From contig NC_060213.1 in the NCBI RefSeq assembly GCF_021130785.1, positions 71,601,001-71,665,000 on the forward strand: a stretch of DNA of 64,000 bases. The letters run 5' to 3'. A model generated the notes under the pieces. It did not search any database, was not told the DNA's origin, and saw only the letters and a list, made by a program, of their open reading frames with translations. The stretch is from Homalodisca vitripennis (lineage: Eukaryota; Arthropoda; Insecta; Hemiptera; Cicadellidae). Positions 48,806 to 61,975 of this stretch are shown here, piece by piece; position 1 is the first letter of the stretch; each line of letters starts with the position of its first letter. Made by a program: the position numbers and the translations under genes.

Positions 48806-51800
48806 TTAAATATGCATTCTTCTTTCCCCAGTGGGTTTCACATCCTGCAAGTGTATTCTACGGAACTCATTCAATTCTTTTAAATTTTGAACTACATATG
48901 AGTTGGAGCTAATAATTGAAATTATTCTGAATGGTCCTTCATATTTCAGATCTAGCTTATATCGCTGATTTGTAATTCTACAATAGACTACATCATACAT
49001 TTTTAATTGCCTGTGATTTCGGTTGTATCGGTTTCTTCTCGAATTCAGCTCATTCTGTCTTTTTAAATTTTGAATAGCTTCAACCATCTTTGCATTCTTA
49101 TCTTTGCTCCATTTTTCATCACAAATATCTTTAATTTGCCATTTTAGTGACAAACCATCATTTGCTGTGAAACTGAACATTAATTCAAATGCAGACGACT
49201 TATGCTTTCATTGTGACAAGTATTTAGGGCCATTTGCACATGGTACAAATCCTTGTCCCAATTCTTTTTACAGTTATGATAATAAGCTGTCAGAATTTGA
49301 TTTAAATTTCGAATTTGCCTTTCACTTTTATTTCCTTGAGGAGTATAAGGTATAATGGTCCTTTGTTTTATGCCCAAATTAAACAAATAATTTTTGAATT
49401 CCTCGCTGACAAAAATATGTTCCATTATCCGTCACGAATTCTTCAGGCAAAGAAAAATTTTTGAAAATATTATTTTCTAATGCATTAATTACATTAACTG
49501 AGGTGCATTTCCTGAGTGGCATTATCCAATTATATTTGGTGAAGTCATCTACTGCTATCAGGATGTATTGCATTCGATTGGAAGATGCAGGTAATGGCCC
49601 ATAAATATCCATATATAACTTCTGCATTGGGCGACTGCTCAGATTGCTGTTCAAAGGTCCTTGGTCCCTCCAGTTGCTACTTTTTGCTTTCAAACATACT
49701 TCACAACATTTTACATTATTTTTCACTTAATCATTTAGTTTAGGGTGATAAAACCTTTCATTTATTTTCTGTTGTGTTTTTAAAATGCCGAAGTGACAGC
49801 CAGACAATGAGTTGTGATAATACTCGTATACAACCTTGAATAAGTGCTCAGGTAAATAGATCCTTTTAGAATTGTTTTTATTGTTCACATAAAATAACAC
49901 CCCTTTTTCCACACTGTAAACATCACTATTGGTATAGTTCAATACACCCTCCATAATTTTAGTTATATTTACATCCTGCTTCTGATGCGTTTTAAGTCCA
50001 TAAAGCTAAAAGGCATCGTACTTATACTATTTATAGACACTGTTTCCTCTCTTATTACTAAGTCCTTATTATTTACAGTTTCATTGTTCATTTTTAAAGA
50101 GTTATCGTTCATCTTGTCCTTATTCACTAATTTTTCTAGTTCATGTAACACATTGTTGTCAACTTCACTATCTTGAAATAATCTAGATAAATAGTCCGCT
50201 ACTGGGTTCTGATTACCTTTAACATGCGAAATTTTAAATGGTAGAGACAATATAACCTCCACCCAGCGCCCTAATTTTCCTAACTTGCGAGAGTGGGACA
50301 ATACCCAAGCCAATGCTGAGTTGTCGGTCACTAAGTTGAATGGTCTCATTTCTAGGAAATTACGGAACTTATTTATTGAACAGACTACTGCCAAAGCTTC
50401 CTTTTGATAGGTAGTAAGTTTCACCTCACTTTCATTAAATTTCCTCGAATAATAGGCCACCGGTTTTAAATGTCCATTATCCGCTTCCTGTAATAAACAG
50501 GAACCGAGGGCCTTATCACTCGCGTCGCATTGGGACTGTGAACTCCTTGTTGAAGTCAGGGATGGCTAACACGGGGGGACGGGTAACCGCTCGTTTCAGT
50601 TTATCGAACGATTCCTGACATTTTTGGTCCCACATAAATTTGGGCGACTTCTTCCTCATTTCATTGAGTGGATGAGCTATTTCCGCATAATTTGGAATAA
50701 ACTTAGAGAAATAACTAGTCATCCCTATGAATCTCGCAATACCCTTCTTGTCCCGGGGTCTCGGAGATTCTAATAACGTCCGTGTACGGTCAGGGTCCAT
50801 TCTTTATAGTGTCTTTGGAAACCAAATGTCCCAGAAATTTAATTTCATTATAACAAAATTTTACTTTCTCCGGATTCACAGTAAGATTATTTTTCTTTAA
50901 ACACTCTAACACTTGTTTCAAATGCATATAATGTTCCTCCAATGTCTTCGAATACACAATAATATCGTCCAAAAAGGCGAGAGTGCAAGTGAATCTCAAT
51001 TCTCCTAAGATTTTATTCATAAATGACGACAAGAACCCCACTTCCAATTAATAATCCAAAAGGAATTCTTTTAAAGCTGTAACTTCCGAAAGGTACCGAG
51101 AACGTAGTTAACTCCTGCCTTTCCTTCGCTAAACTTATTTGATAAAAACTTTTGGTTAAGTCTATTACTGAGTAATAATTGTTTCCCTTCAAATGGTAAT
51201 ATAGTTTCGTGCATGTCGCCTATAGGATAACTCACTCCTTCCAACTTCTTGTTTAACTCCTTGTAATTAATCTTTCCGATTTTCCATCTTCCTTACCTAC
51301 TAAAAAGGCTGGACTCGAGTACTGACTCACACTTGGTTGAATAATGTCCTGTTCCAAATTCGTCAATAATTTTTTTTATTTTTAATTGTTTAGGTGGATT
51401 CAATGGATATGGTCTAAGTTTTACGGGTTCATGATCTTTAACTTTTAATTTATACTCATAATCTAGAGTTTTGCCAATTTTGTCGGTAAATACCGTTGGA
51501 AATTCCTTTATAATTTTTATTATTTCATTACTGGCCTCTTCGCATCCTATTTTATAAGTGTGATTGGTGTTCATACACGCTACTGTAATACTTTGCACAA
51601 ATTTTATACACTTCTCTACATTAAAGTCAAATCGACAACAATTATTTTTCAAGTCTATTAACAAACCAGAATGTTTTTATAAAGTTCGCTCCTAAAATTG
51701 CCCTTTTGGGCTAAGTCCTTCACTATAAGAAATTCCACTTTCCAGGTGAACATATCTATTTTAATTTTTATATTTACACTGCCGATTACGGAAATTTTTT

Positions 51801-52050
51801 TATTTTCAGCACTCATACATGTCAGGTTAGATAACTGGTAACACTTTACAATCTTATTCTCTAATAATAGTTTATACAGTTTATCACTTATTATATTTAT
51901 ATTACTACCAGTATCTAATAATACATTTAATGATATATTCTTGCCAAAATCTATTTCTAAGCTGGGCAATGAACTGATATTTTCAGAATTTTTCTTTTGC
52001 CAAGTATGATTTAATTTAGCAGAAAATTCATGTGAATTTTTGTTGGACAC
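48806..52050 (-). pseudogene. pol: protease, reverse transcriptase, RNase H, integrase, split by frameshifts
   Basis: Protease carries LLDTGSN (about 51915). RT begins after VKLRPYPLNPP (about 51430). Motif VIDLTKSFYQ (about 51160) and the catalytic FLDDIIVYS (about 50970) are present, followed by the connection FIGMTSYFSKFIPNY. RNase H shows CDASDKALG (about 50520), then LTTYQKEALAV and VTDNSALAW. Integrase has the HHCC zinc region (HNSLSGCH, then CCEVC), core residues in MDIYGPLP, FVTDNGT and SERQIRNL, and a C-terminal YEGPFRI (GPY/F-type) segment. Breaks occur between about 51300 and 51050, at 50800, 50515, 49965, 49730, 49425 and 49180, mostly single-base frame changes. All domains survive in order, but no full Pol can be translated as written. 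Confidence 0.93.
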
Positions 52051-52082
52051 AATTTTAGGTAACCGGGAAAGTTCGCCCTTCC

Positions 52083-53450
52083 TTAACTCATTGTTCGAAC
52101 TTTCCCTACTAACGTGTTTTTTGACTCCTGTACATCAAGACCTACATTTTCGGGGTTAATAGCTGGAGTGTGGTTTACAATAGGTCTCCGCTGGTTTACA
52201 ACAGGTTTCCTGTTTAGCTCCCGGCACTGATAAGCATAATGACCAGGTCTATTACATTTATAACAAGTTATTGTTTCTTGCCTCGCCCTGATCCTGTTAA
52301 CCGATACATTATACTTCCTATTCACATTCAAATTATTCCCTGTTTTTCCTCACGTTGTCAGCATAACCTACATTATTCGCCCTTATACACATCTCATCCA
52401 GTTCGGAATATGTGCTCGGATTTCCCATAAACACTAGTTTATTTCTGGTTTCAGGATTAATTCCCACCTTAATTAATTCCACAACATCCCTTTCATTTAT
52501 ATTACAACAAAGTACTTCTACTGATTCCTTAATGTCTATAATGTAGTTGGATAAGCTTTCATTATATCTTTGGGGACGGTGCACCTTTTCAAATTTCAAA
52601 AGTTCACGCTGATGATATGGTACGAAATAATTCAATAATATTTCAAGCATTAATTTGACCGTGACATTGTCCTGTTTTATTTCCAATAGTTTCGACAAAA
52701 AAGCTCCCTGACTATGTGAAATCGCAATCTCCATAATATCCTCTTCCGTACATTTAGTTTCCTTTTTAAGTTTCAAGATTATTTTAAAGATATCTAATAA
52801 TTCTTGAACATTTAATGCATCGCAGATTTTTAACTCCTTCAAATAACGCTCAATGGGGTTCGGTAGTTTATTATAACTTAAATGTGGCCGTCCCGAAACA
52901 AACACATCATCTCTCATATTTAGACCAGACTTATCTTTCACTTCCGGTTTACCAGCCTCTTCCAGCTCACCTTCTATTTCCAGATTGGAATCAGATAACG
53001 TGCGCACCAAGCTATCAGATGTTTCCTTGTCAATTTTTAGGTTTTTTATTTTTAACAACAATTCACTTAATATACTATTCCGGTTTTCAACATGTTTAGC
53101 TATATCCTTCTCTTCGATTTTAAACAATTTACTTAAGTTAGTCAGACGGCGCTGCCAATGATTTATTTTTGTTTCACACCTAACTATGTCCAATGTTAGT
53201 CCCTGTTTCAATGGATTCCTCCAGTCTAGTTCCTAATAGTTGGGTTTTCTAACTTAATTTTATCACATTCCTCCTTGAAAACGACCTTTCCACTCAGGTT
53301 CAAATAATTACTATTTACATCAAGACTTATTAACTGCCGTAACTTTTTCCTTAAATCTATCACCTTAAGACTAGGAGACACTTCCACACCTCTTAACCTA
53401 ATTTCATAGTCCAATTCCTCCTTGGTTAACAAGTCCACCTTAAGTGCCAT
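52083..53450 (-). pseudogene. gag of the LTR element, frameshifted
   Basis: Starts at ATG 53450 with a short N-terminal region containing ELDYEIRLRGVEV, which resembles a SAP-like helix-loop-helix. A stop at about 53226 is followed after a frame change by a long central part to 52333 with a capsid-type region (LNYFVPYHQRELLKFEKV, YNESLSNYI). A last frame (52331-52083) holds a canonical CCHC zinc knuckle, CYKCNRPGHYAYQC. The protein would package element RNA into particles. Two frame changes prevent this as written. No ribosomal slippage site to pol was established. Confidence 0.88.
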
Positions 53451-53805
53451 TTTAAAAGTTTAATATTAAACACTTTATAATTTTCCAGTATCCAAGCCAC
53501 TTATTAATTTACAACCACTAAGTTCAATTTTATTAAGGTTCACCAGAATACAAGCAGAGTGGCGCACTTATTTGTATACTGAATGTTAATATACAAAATT
53601 TTTTGTTTTTATTATGATGACCCTAAATAGTCTCGAACACATAAGATTTAAGTAGATACTGGTGGAAATTAAAACTGCACTCCCCTTTTTTTTATTCAGG
53701 TTTATTAAATCAATTCAAATGTCAATTATTAACCTTGTATTCCACCAAATCAATGTTTTTGAACAACAGGTTAAAATTACTACTTCATTTGGCATGGCAC
53801 TTTCG
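53451..53805 (-). other. Leader of the LTR element
   Basis: About 355 bases between the 5' LTR and gag. The expected TGG-type primer-binding site next to the LTR was not found; in element orientation the sequence after the LTR reads CGAAAGTGCCATGCC. Confidence 0.6.
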
Positions 53806-54703
53806 ATTTAATATGGGCTCCCTGTCCTCTAAATACGTGTGTATAAAATATATAAAGTAAAATAATATTCTTGAATAAATTTGAATGAAATAAATTAATA
53901 GGCTTCTTCTCAAAACTAATAAAATAATAATTATAAACTTCTTTCAAATAAAATTCTCAAACAAACTAAACAGTTCTCAAACAGGAATTTTTCACAAGTT
54001 CCTACAGGATATGGTGCAGCACCTGCAGCTCTTAATTTTTACTACAATCCCTTTTAATTTCAATGAAATTTTACGTTCGACTTTAAATAAATTAATCCTT
54101 TACAATTTATATATATTATAGTCCCTCACTCAACAGAATTGGATCGTTAATTTCAAAGTTTCAATTCCAATTTCAAATTAATTCACTTCTTAATTTTGCA
54201 AATTTCAAATTTAGAAAATTTTAATAATTCAGACAAAAGTACTTAGATCTTTGGTCGTGAAGGTCTTGGAGTTCGGTATTAAAATAATTTATACCGACGG
54301 ATCCTACGCCCGACACTAGTTTTAAACTCGCACTAAAAGACTTTACTCTATCGCTTCTCAACTCGGAATGGTAGCAGAGCGTGGTTTCTCGGCCAGCACC
54401 GACTACGCTCCTGTTCCTGCAGGCCTGTTTAAATCTCTCTCAACGCAGGTTCGCCCCCTAACAAAAGATTGAGTCCACTGTAAACTATTGTTTAGCATTC
54501 ACTGCCATCAAGTCAGGTCTAGACCAGATTCCAAGCGCGTTGTGCCTGCCGCTGGATTACAATATAAATTTACCTTTTTATTCCCTATCCATTTACAATT
54601 CTAAAATAAGATTTTTGTCCTTTTTTTTGCTAATATTTTTAATTTTGAAATTTTATTTATTAAATTTTTATTTTTATTTAAAGTATACCATGTAATTGGT
54701 ATA
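53806..54703 (-). repeat. 5' LTR of the gypsy-type element
   Basis: Pairs with 46699-47594. Its outer edge runs into an AT-rich (ATA)n-like flank, where the TGTG expected from the 3' LTR is not present. Confidence 0.93.
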
Positions 54704-57700
54704 ATAATATAATAAAAATAATATATAATAAAAAACAATTTATTTACTAGTTGAAGGAAAGGGGGAGGGACTAATTAGCATTAAATTATGTATTATTACC
54801 ATTACGAACAACATCATATTGCCTCCTGACCCAATACAGGCTCCATGTCATGTCAATTTCATCCAAAACTGAGATATATAGCGTAATAAATCCGACATAA
54901 GAGACAACCCTGATTGAGTTCATGCAAAATTTAAAAAAGTTTTATTATTTTTTAGACTGTTGTTTGTGATAAATGGATCGTTGAAGCAAGATGTTATTTA
55001 TTTCACCGTTTTCCCTTAATGCACTGTTAAAATGCCATATCACAATGTCAAGTAAGCCAGTTGGAAGTACTATATTTGAAAAAAATCACTGCTTTGTTCA
55101 TTCAGGTTGTTTTATAACATTTTTTGAATAGTATTTAAACGTATTCACAATTTAATTTAGACAACATGAAAGCTTTCCACTTTCCGGTCTAGGGTTTTAC
55201 TAGGATGGAGAGGATACAATTACCTTAGATATTTTTTTGTACCAACCAATAACTCTGCACTATTCGAAAAAAGTCCTTTTATGTGAATTCAATGAGGTAA
55301 ATGGTGTAAGTAAGATATTAACATTATCTTATTACGTCTTAGTTTTTATGGCCTCTAAAGATCTCCGCAGTCTGAATATATTTCGATGTATGATAACTTT
55401 CAGTCTTTAAGGACATGCGGCCTTAGGGAACTCATGGTCTCAGATAAATTCACACTTCGAGAAGTTACCCCCCTCTCAGAGCTGAAAGTTCCTTAGGGTA
55501 TTTTTGACCTTCTTGTCTCTAGAAACTCTTTAGTCTCTAGAAATATCAAACAGTTATATAGGGTTTTACCGGTCTCTGGATGCAATCAACCTCTATATAT
55601 GAAACCTCTATAAAGGAAATTTGGACTTTGGCATCTCTGCCAGCCTCTGATAGCTCCTCTACTCTTTAAACTTTTGTTCTCGATTCTCTGAGAGCTTTAA
55701 GCATCTAGAAGTTCCAAATATGTATTAAACAAGACACTGTAAGTGTTATTATTGAGTAAGATTAATGATATAGAAAAGATTATAACCACAGTACCATAAT
55801 TGTTCGCTAAAACCTGTGTTGTGGGAAAGGAGAATAAACACACCAGATATAATAAAATTGTAATTTAGCTGTTTTTGGTCTTGGTACATTTTAAACACTA
55901 CGTTCATATATCTATTAACAAAGGACTATGCTATATTAAGCGTCACTTTTATTTTTAAACTTAAATATGGTTCAATAGATTTTGTATATATGAAACGTAT
56001 AATAATGTAAGATCTCACAATAATATAATCTTTAGTGTTTGGTGGAATGTTTGTTTCTATTGAATGAAAAAGATAAAATATTCTATTTTAAAATATAAAA
56101 GATCTTATAACTTTGTTATAGTTATAATAGTTTGATTGACATGGCATTAGAAATATATCCAATCAAAAAGAAACATTAAAAGCCGGAAGTAGACCATTTT
56201 TTCCTGACATTAAAGAAACATTATTTTACTAAATTACAAATAAAGCTAAAAAGTGTAATGACTAACTGGAAACTTTTTTAAGTTTTCCTCTCGAGTGGCA
56301 ATAAGTTTTAATACGCGTATTAAGTACCATTCCAATAATATGGGCACTCGTTTATTCATAGAACAAGGCTGTTCCCTCTAGTTAATGAGACAGAAGATCG
56401 CTCAAGCAATACTATAATAACATTATTTGTTAGTTTATCTGGTTGGAGGGATCTTTTGCTCATACGTAGTCTTCCCTCAGTCTATCAAATGTATTAGCAA
56501 AGCTTCAGAGGAAACTGTATTTACCAAAACGTAATTACCTAAACATTAAATTTTAAAAGTAACAATTTTCGAAGTAACTTTTCAATTGTTCTCAAAAAGT
56601 TGATTTAGGTACGAATCTTTTCGTTCTTTCACTAATCCTTGATGATCAATCGATCGATTGATTTAAGATTTCTTACTACAAGAAACATTTCCATAAATAC
56701 ATAATGTAAATTTTGCGTACATTTTATGTACATATGTATTTATACAAAACGTACAACATTTAGACTAGACATTTGGGCATTAAGCGTTCTTTTATATATT
56801 GGTAACACACTGAGTTTAGTGATCGCACAGGTCACTCCATGGGAATTTGGCTTTGCGTTAAAGAAATAAGTTTCCATTGATCGTCTTGGGTATCCATGAT
56901 GGTAACGATAAAGTTACACAGACATATTTGGTAACGATTTGTGAGTGGGAATGTTGTGATACTTTTACATTTTACATATCAACACATTCACAGTAGATTA
57001 TTCATAACGTAAACCGGAAAACAGTAATGGGAAAGTCAATATTAAATTGTAGTGACAAAATATGTTTTCAGGGAACAACCGCTACTTCACCAGAACATTT
57101 AATATTTTAAACACTCTCTTAGTATGAAACATTACTCCATGAACAAAACTTTTAAATGTACATATGGCTAAAATATACCCAGTAGCCTTAAACAAGATAA
57201 ACAAGAATGAGTCCTATGATAAAACGGTCCTATGATAAATTTGGATGAGCCTTATTTGAGCATAATGTTTTGAATTGTAGGCTGAAAAAATTTATCTTTT
57301 GTCTTCCCGTGCATATAAAAATTGTTTCTTCTGTTTTTACTATCGCATTTGCATCTATCTAAAAGGATATTTTCATTGAAATTCAATGGACTTGAATTTT
57401 ACATGCAACTTTAGCGAAGGCTGTCAAGCGTCATGTGGTGGAGCGTTCTCCAGAGCTTGTTTACACGTTGGTAAGGAAACAATGTAAGTTTTTTTGTCAC
57501 TATGCATATATTAAAATTAAATTTCAATGGTACTAGTTGAGCGTGTTAGTAAAGTTCAACTGAACTGCAATTTGGCTTCGTGTCAGTGAGTCATTTTAAA
57601 TTTGTCTTCAGTATAATAGTCGCTTACAATGATGGCAGCGACTATTAAGCAGAATAAAAATAAATAATATTCAAAAAAAGAGGTTAAAACACAATTCATT

Positions 57701-60700
57701 ATGTAACCTTCTTCCTAGAGTTTGAGCTTATACATGAGATAAAAAGGCAATTTTTTGAAGTTAGTAAGAATATTTTTACACATTCTTACAATTTAGTACA
57801 GCCCTCCCCCATTGTATAGCAAATTTATTGTTATAAAAACCACTCTGTTATAAAAAAATTACTTAATATATATATAAATACTTTACATATGGGAAGACAT
57901 TATCTTGAAAAATATTTGTGTGTATTTTTTTAAATTTGTATTAAAATTCACTTTTTACTTGTCATAAATTAATTTATGGTAGTGGCATGTTCAGCCATGG
58001 TATTTGGCTGAGTTTTTTTTGCCTGTTTCTACTGAGGCTGATATATTTTTACGTTTTTTCTGCCTAGTGGAGAGGTACTATATAAAATAAATAAGTATTA
58101 TTATACGATTGTCTCTCCGTCCGCAGGACAGCTCGAGAGATTAATGGGCTATATATCACAGATTTCGCTTGGCAACCTCAGTTTAAGCCTTTTACGACAC
58201 GTCGTGTGTTGTAATCCCTAAGTTGTATTTTAAAATTAGCTACCTTTACATTAGAATCTGCATAGTAAGATGAATAAAGTAACACAAATTTTGATTATAC
58301 CAACAGATGGCAGATACAAATGATCAACTCAACTACATATTACGTACAGAAATGTGTTTAGAACATTTAAATGTTGGAAGCACACACTCACTAATTACTC
58401 TGTCAACTCACCTTCCTACCCCTCGAGAGACTCGTCTCTTCTACAACAAAGCGTGACTGCCGCTAACGCCCACTGCTTTCATTTCTGAAACTAAATGTTC
58501 ATCTAAAAATTAAAAACCTCCTGTTCTCTAAACAATCATAATAGCTCTAAACAACGTAACTACTGTTATCAGGGAAGAAATCAGCAACCATTAATTTTTT
58601 GAATAATTAGTAAATCATACTATGCACCACATACATACTTTGAGGGATCATGTTGAACTCGAAGGAATAATTATTTTTAGTTAAATAACTGTTATCCTTT
58701 GTTGGGACAATCTTGAAACTATTTAAAATATTTATAGGTATATTGTGTATTACTGTGGACATACATACTTTAGTGGGATAACAAGTTGAAACTGATCATG
58801 AATAATATTTTTAGAACATACTAGAGAATAATCTATGCACTAAAAAAGTTAATTTGTGACATTTGAAAACTTAATTACAATGCAGTCTGTACACTATACC
58901 TGTGGACTACATTTATTAGGTCCATGTTGAATTGATTGAATTCTATTCTTATACATATGAGAATGTACTGTATCCATTTGGGGGGTCTTGTTGACTGAAA
59001 GATAATATTCACTGTTAGATATACTGTGAATCGTTTTTAAAATACCAAACCGTCTAACCTCATTAATTAGCATGGCAGTGGTTGGATTTCGATAATTTCA
59101 TGGGATGTCATTCTAACTACCCTTAAAGTATTAAATTTACACCCCTATTATTAATTACCCATGAGTATCATAGGAAAAATTCTCCCCCAAACATGCTGAT
59201 GGCGGAAGCATTTACGTTCGGTTTTATGCTAACCGTTACTATCACATTGCAGTGGTGTTTTGGGATGTCCATTACCCCGTAATAGCTCAGATTTCAAAAG
59301 TGATAACAATATGTAAAGGTGGAAAACAGTCTGCATACAACTGTCTCCTTATCACTAGTGTACGTGAGTGTTACTGGGAATTTACAGGTATTGAAAAATA
59401 TTCAATTACGTTTTTAAATCAATGGACAATTTTTGAATTTTCTAACAATTAAACTTTCTTTTTAACTAATCGGCAGTGAAATCCTGTTAGAGAACTTGTT
59501 GGAGTCATGTTGGATTTCCTTGCAACTTTTAAATCAGTAGGATCAAGCACTGTAAAAATATCCAATTATGTTTCAGCTAGTCAAATTGCAAGTAGATGAA
59601 GAAATAAACAACATCTTATAAATTCCGGGCTGAATAATATTTGTATTTCATAATTATGACACTGAAATATATAAGAGAAAAACAAAGAAAACTACATATT
59701 AAGAAACATCCGTTTATTAGTAAATGTACTTTCGGTAAAATCTGGAAGTGTACTGTGGGTAAAAATCTAGATGTGGTTACTTATGTTGACGTGAAAAAGC
59801 CTAGAAAATATGTTAATCTAAATTCGAGCATTATTAAGCAAAGGACAATAAACCTCCCCTCTCGTAAGGTCTTTCTAAGCATCTAATTTTCACATCTTAA
59901 TTATAGAAGTGTGCTGTTTATACTACTGCCCAAGAATACTTGTATCTAGTTTTCTCTTTTGTTCTATTGCATCTGGCCTGTGACTGTGATTAACTCCTGG
60001 CTTGTAGGAAATCGAAAATCAAGGATTTCCTAATTTTTAGGAATCGGTTGTATGAAACGTCTTGATGTATAAAAGCTTCTAGCCTTTTGTTTAGCGATTT
60101 AAAACCTGGTATTTTGTAATATTAAAAAAAATTAATATCTTTGAAAAGTCGGTAACCACAGAGGATTCTGATAGATTTTGAAGGGATTTGAGATTATGCT
60201 TCTGTTAGTACCGGACGTCCACATGAAAGTTCAAAAGAATTAATCTTCTAGATGTTTTGGAATATTGAAGGCCCTTTAAACTGAAAAAGCTAGTCAGTAT
60301 CCGGAAGCGACTAGGTAATCCTTCAACTCTAAAAGCTACCGTGGCCATTTCCGGTTCCTGAGAAAGCTTCTTCTGAGTGTATGGTCTATTTGTACATAAT
60401 CGTTAAGTGTACAGTATTGGTTGGATTTAAAAGTAATTGGTGTTTACACTAAACTAATGCAATTTCAAAAAAATTAGCATCCAAAATGTGTAAATTTATT
60501 TAAATTTTATTTTGCGGGTGTTAATGTTTGATTAAATATTACACACTGTAGGAATCCTGAATACCACCAAAATTATTACTGAAAACGTTCATTATTAAAT
60601 GGGCAATTTAATAATGATTGGCCATTAACATCTTGAATATACCTTACCACATGTACAGTACATATCTCCGTATATTTTTAACCGTGCTTATCTGAAACAA

Positions 60701-61904
60701 AATAAATTAATTTGTAATATTTTGTTTCAAATGACAAAACGTTTTTATTACAAAGTATGCATTTAATAAAACTTAAAAGCTGTATAATATATATAGATGT
60801 TGAAGATTTTCTGGAAAATCCTATTTTTTTAAAACCAAAATACAAGTTAAGGATACTAATACAATGATTACCCACATTATAAATTATCTACCATTCAAAA
60901 TCATGTCAAAAATTCCATTTCAAAAATCTTGCTATTAGAGCCAAATCCTTATGTAAAAACCCTTCAGATTTCAAAATGTACAAAAGCAAACTTAATAAAG
61001 TTTCTTACTAACAGGGGATACCCTAAAAACCTTTGAACCGGCCGCTTAGACCACCTAAACAGGTTAAAAATATTCCAAATCACTTCAAAAATGATCCTAA
61101 ATACTTAACAAAATTTTAATCCTGGTTTGTAAAACTTAAATAGAGATATGGAAATTACATAAGAAAATTGAACTCACCCTTAGCTGAAAAATTATTGTCC
61201 AGGCCACCTAGAATAGTAATTTAAGAGACCTCAAAATTTTATAAATATGCTTGCAAGGCCAAACATTTATGTTGGATACAATTCTAAAATTCTTTTTAGA
61301 TATTAACTATGTAATATTCCACGTTGTGTTATTTGGAAAACTATGGATAAGACCGATAAATTCCAAAGTAGCGTCACTAGCTGGTAAATTTTCACTGTAA
61401 CTCTCCAACAATTCAATTTACAAGTTATCCTGTAGGGTTTTGTCCCAAGGACTACACTGGGTAAACCTCAAATTATTTGCGGGTAACAATGAACGTTCAA
61501 CCGTTTTTATATTAATAACAAAGACGACAAACCAGTAGCCTAACACACTATTGACCTTAACAGAAGCTCTGATGATTGCTATTAACTCAAAGCTATCAGC
61601 AAAATTAAACCTTGTGACAATAGCTCTCGAAATACTTTGAATGGAAGGAATAATTCTGATCTACAAACGTATCTTAAATTCAAAATTATATTATATTGTG
61701 TTATTATTTTGTAAAATCAATAACTAATCAAAATTTGTTAGAATGTCAAAATTTTTATTTTAGATTTTAAAAAGTTTGCTATCAGGTGTTTCTTCTTTTG
61801 TTTGTTTATTTTATTCATTGTATGTTTAAACAATGTACTTGAGCTTAAGAAAGTTGTAAAATGAAATATTGTAAAGTAAATTATTGTAGTTTTCCCTTAT
61901 TTAT
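54704..61904. other. No recognisable gene, about 7 kb
   Basis: AT-rich DNA. The stretches 55360-55720, 60130-60380 and 60900-61260 look like degenerate short-period repeats with recurring CTCTAGAA- or TTCAAAA-like words, but no firm period was established. Open frames at 59252-59452, 59641-59886 and 60678-60875 have no supporting features. Confidence 0.45.
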
Positions 61905-61975
61905 ATAAATATATATATATATATATATATACATATATATATGTATATATATATATATTTATTTATTTATTTATA
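61905..61975. repeat. Compound (AT)n / (TTTA)n microsatellite
   Basis: Alternating AT with C and G interruptions, followed by TTTATTTATTTATTTATA. Confidence 0.95.

Larger units (their letters stand above)
46699..54703 (-). mobile_element. Gypsy-type LTR retrotransposon, young, both LTRs present
   Basis: Two direct repeats of about 0.9 kb (46699-47594 and 53806-54703) flank gag and pol read on the - strand. The pol order is protease, reverse transcriptase, RNase H, integrase, the Ty3/gypsy (Metaviridae) order. A purine tract AAGGGGGGG precedes the 3' LTR in element orientation. No envelope gene was recognised in the 1.2 kb between integrase and 3' LTR. The LTRs differ by about five substitutions plus about ten short indels, which implies a recent insertion. 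LTR edges are uncertain by about 10 bases, and no unambiguous target duplication was found. Confidence 0.95.
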
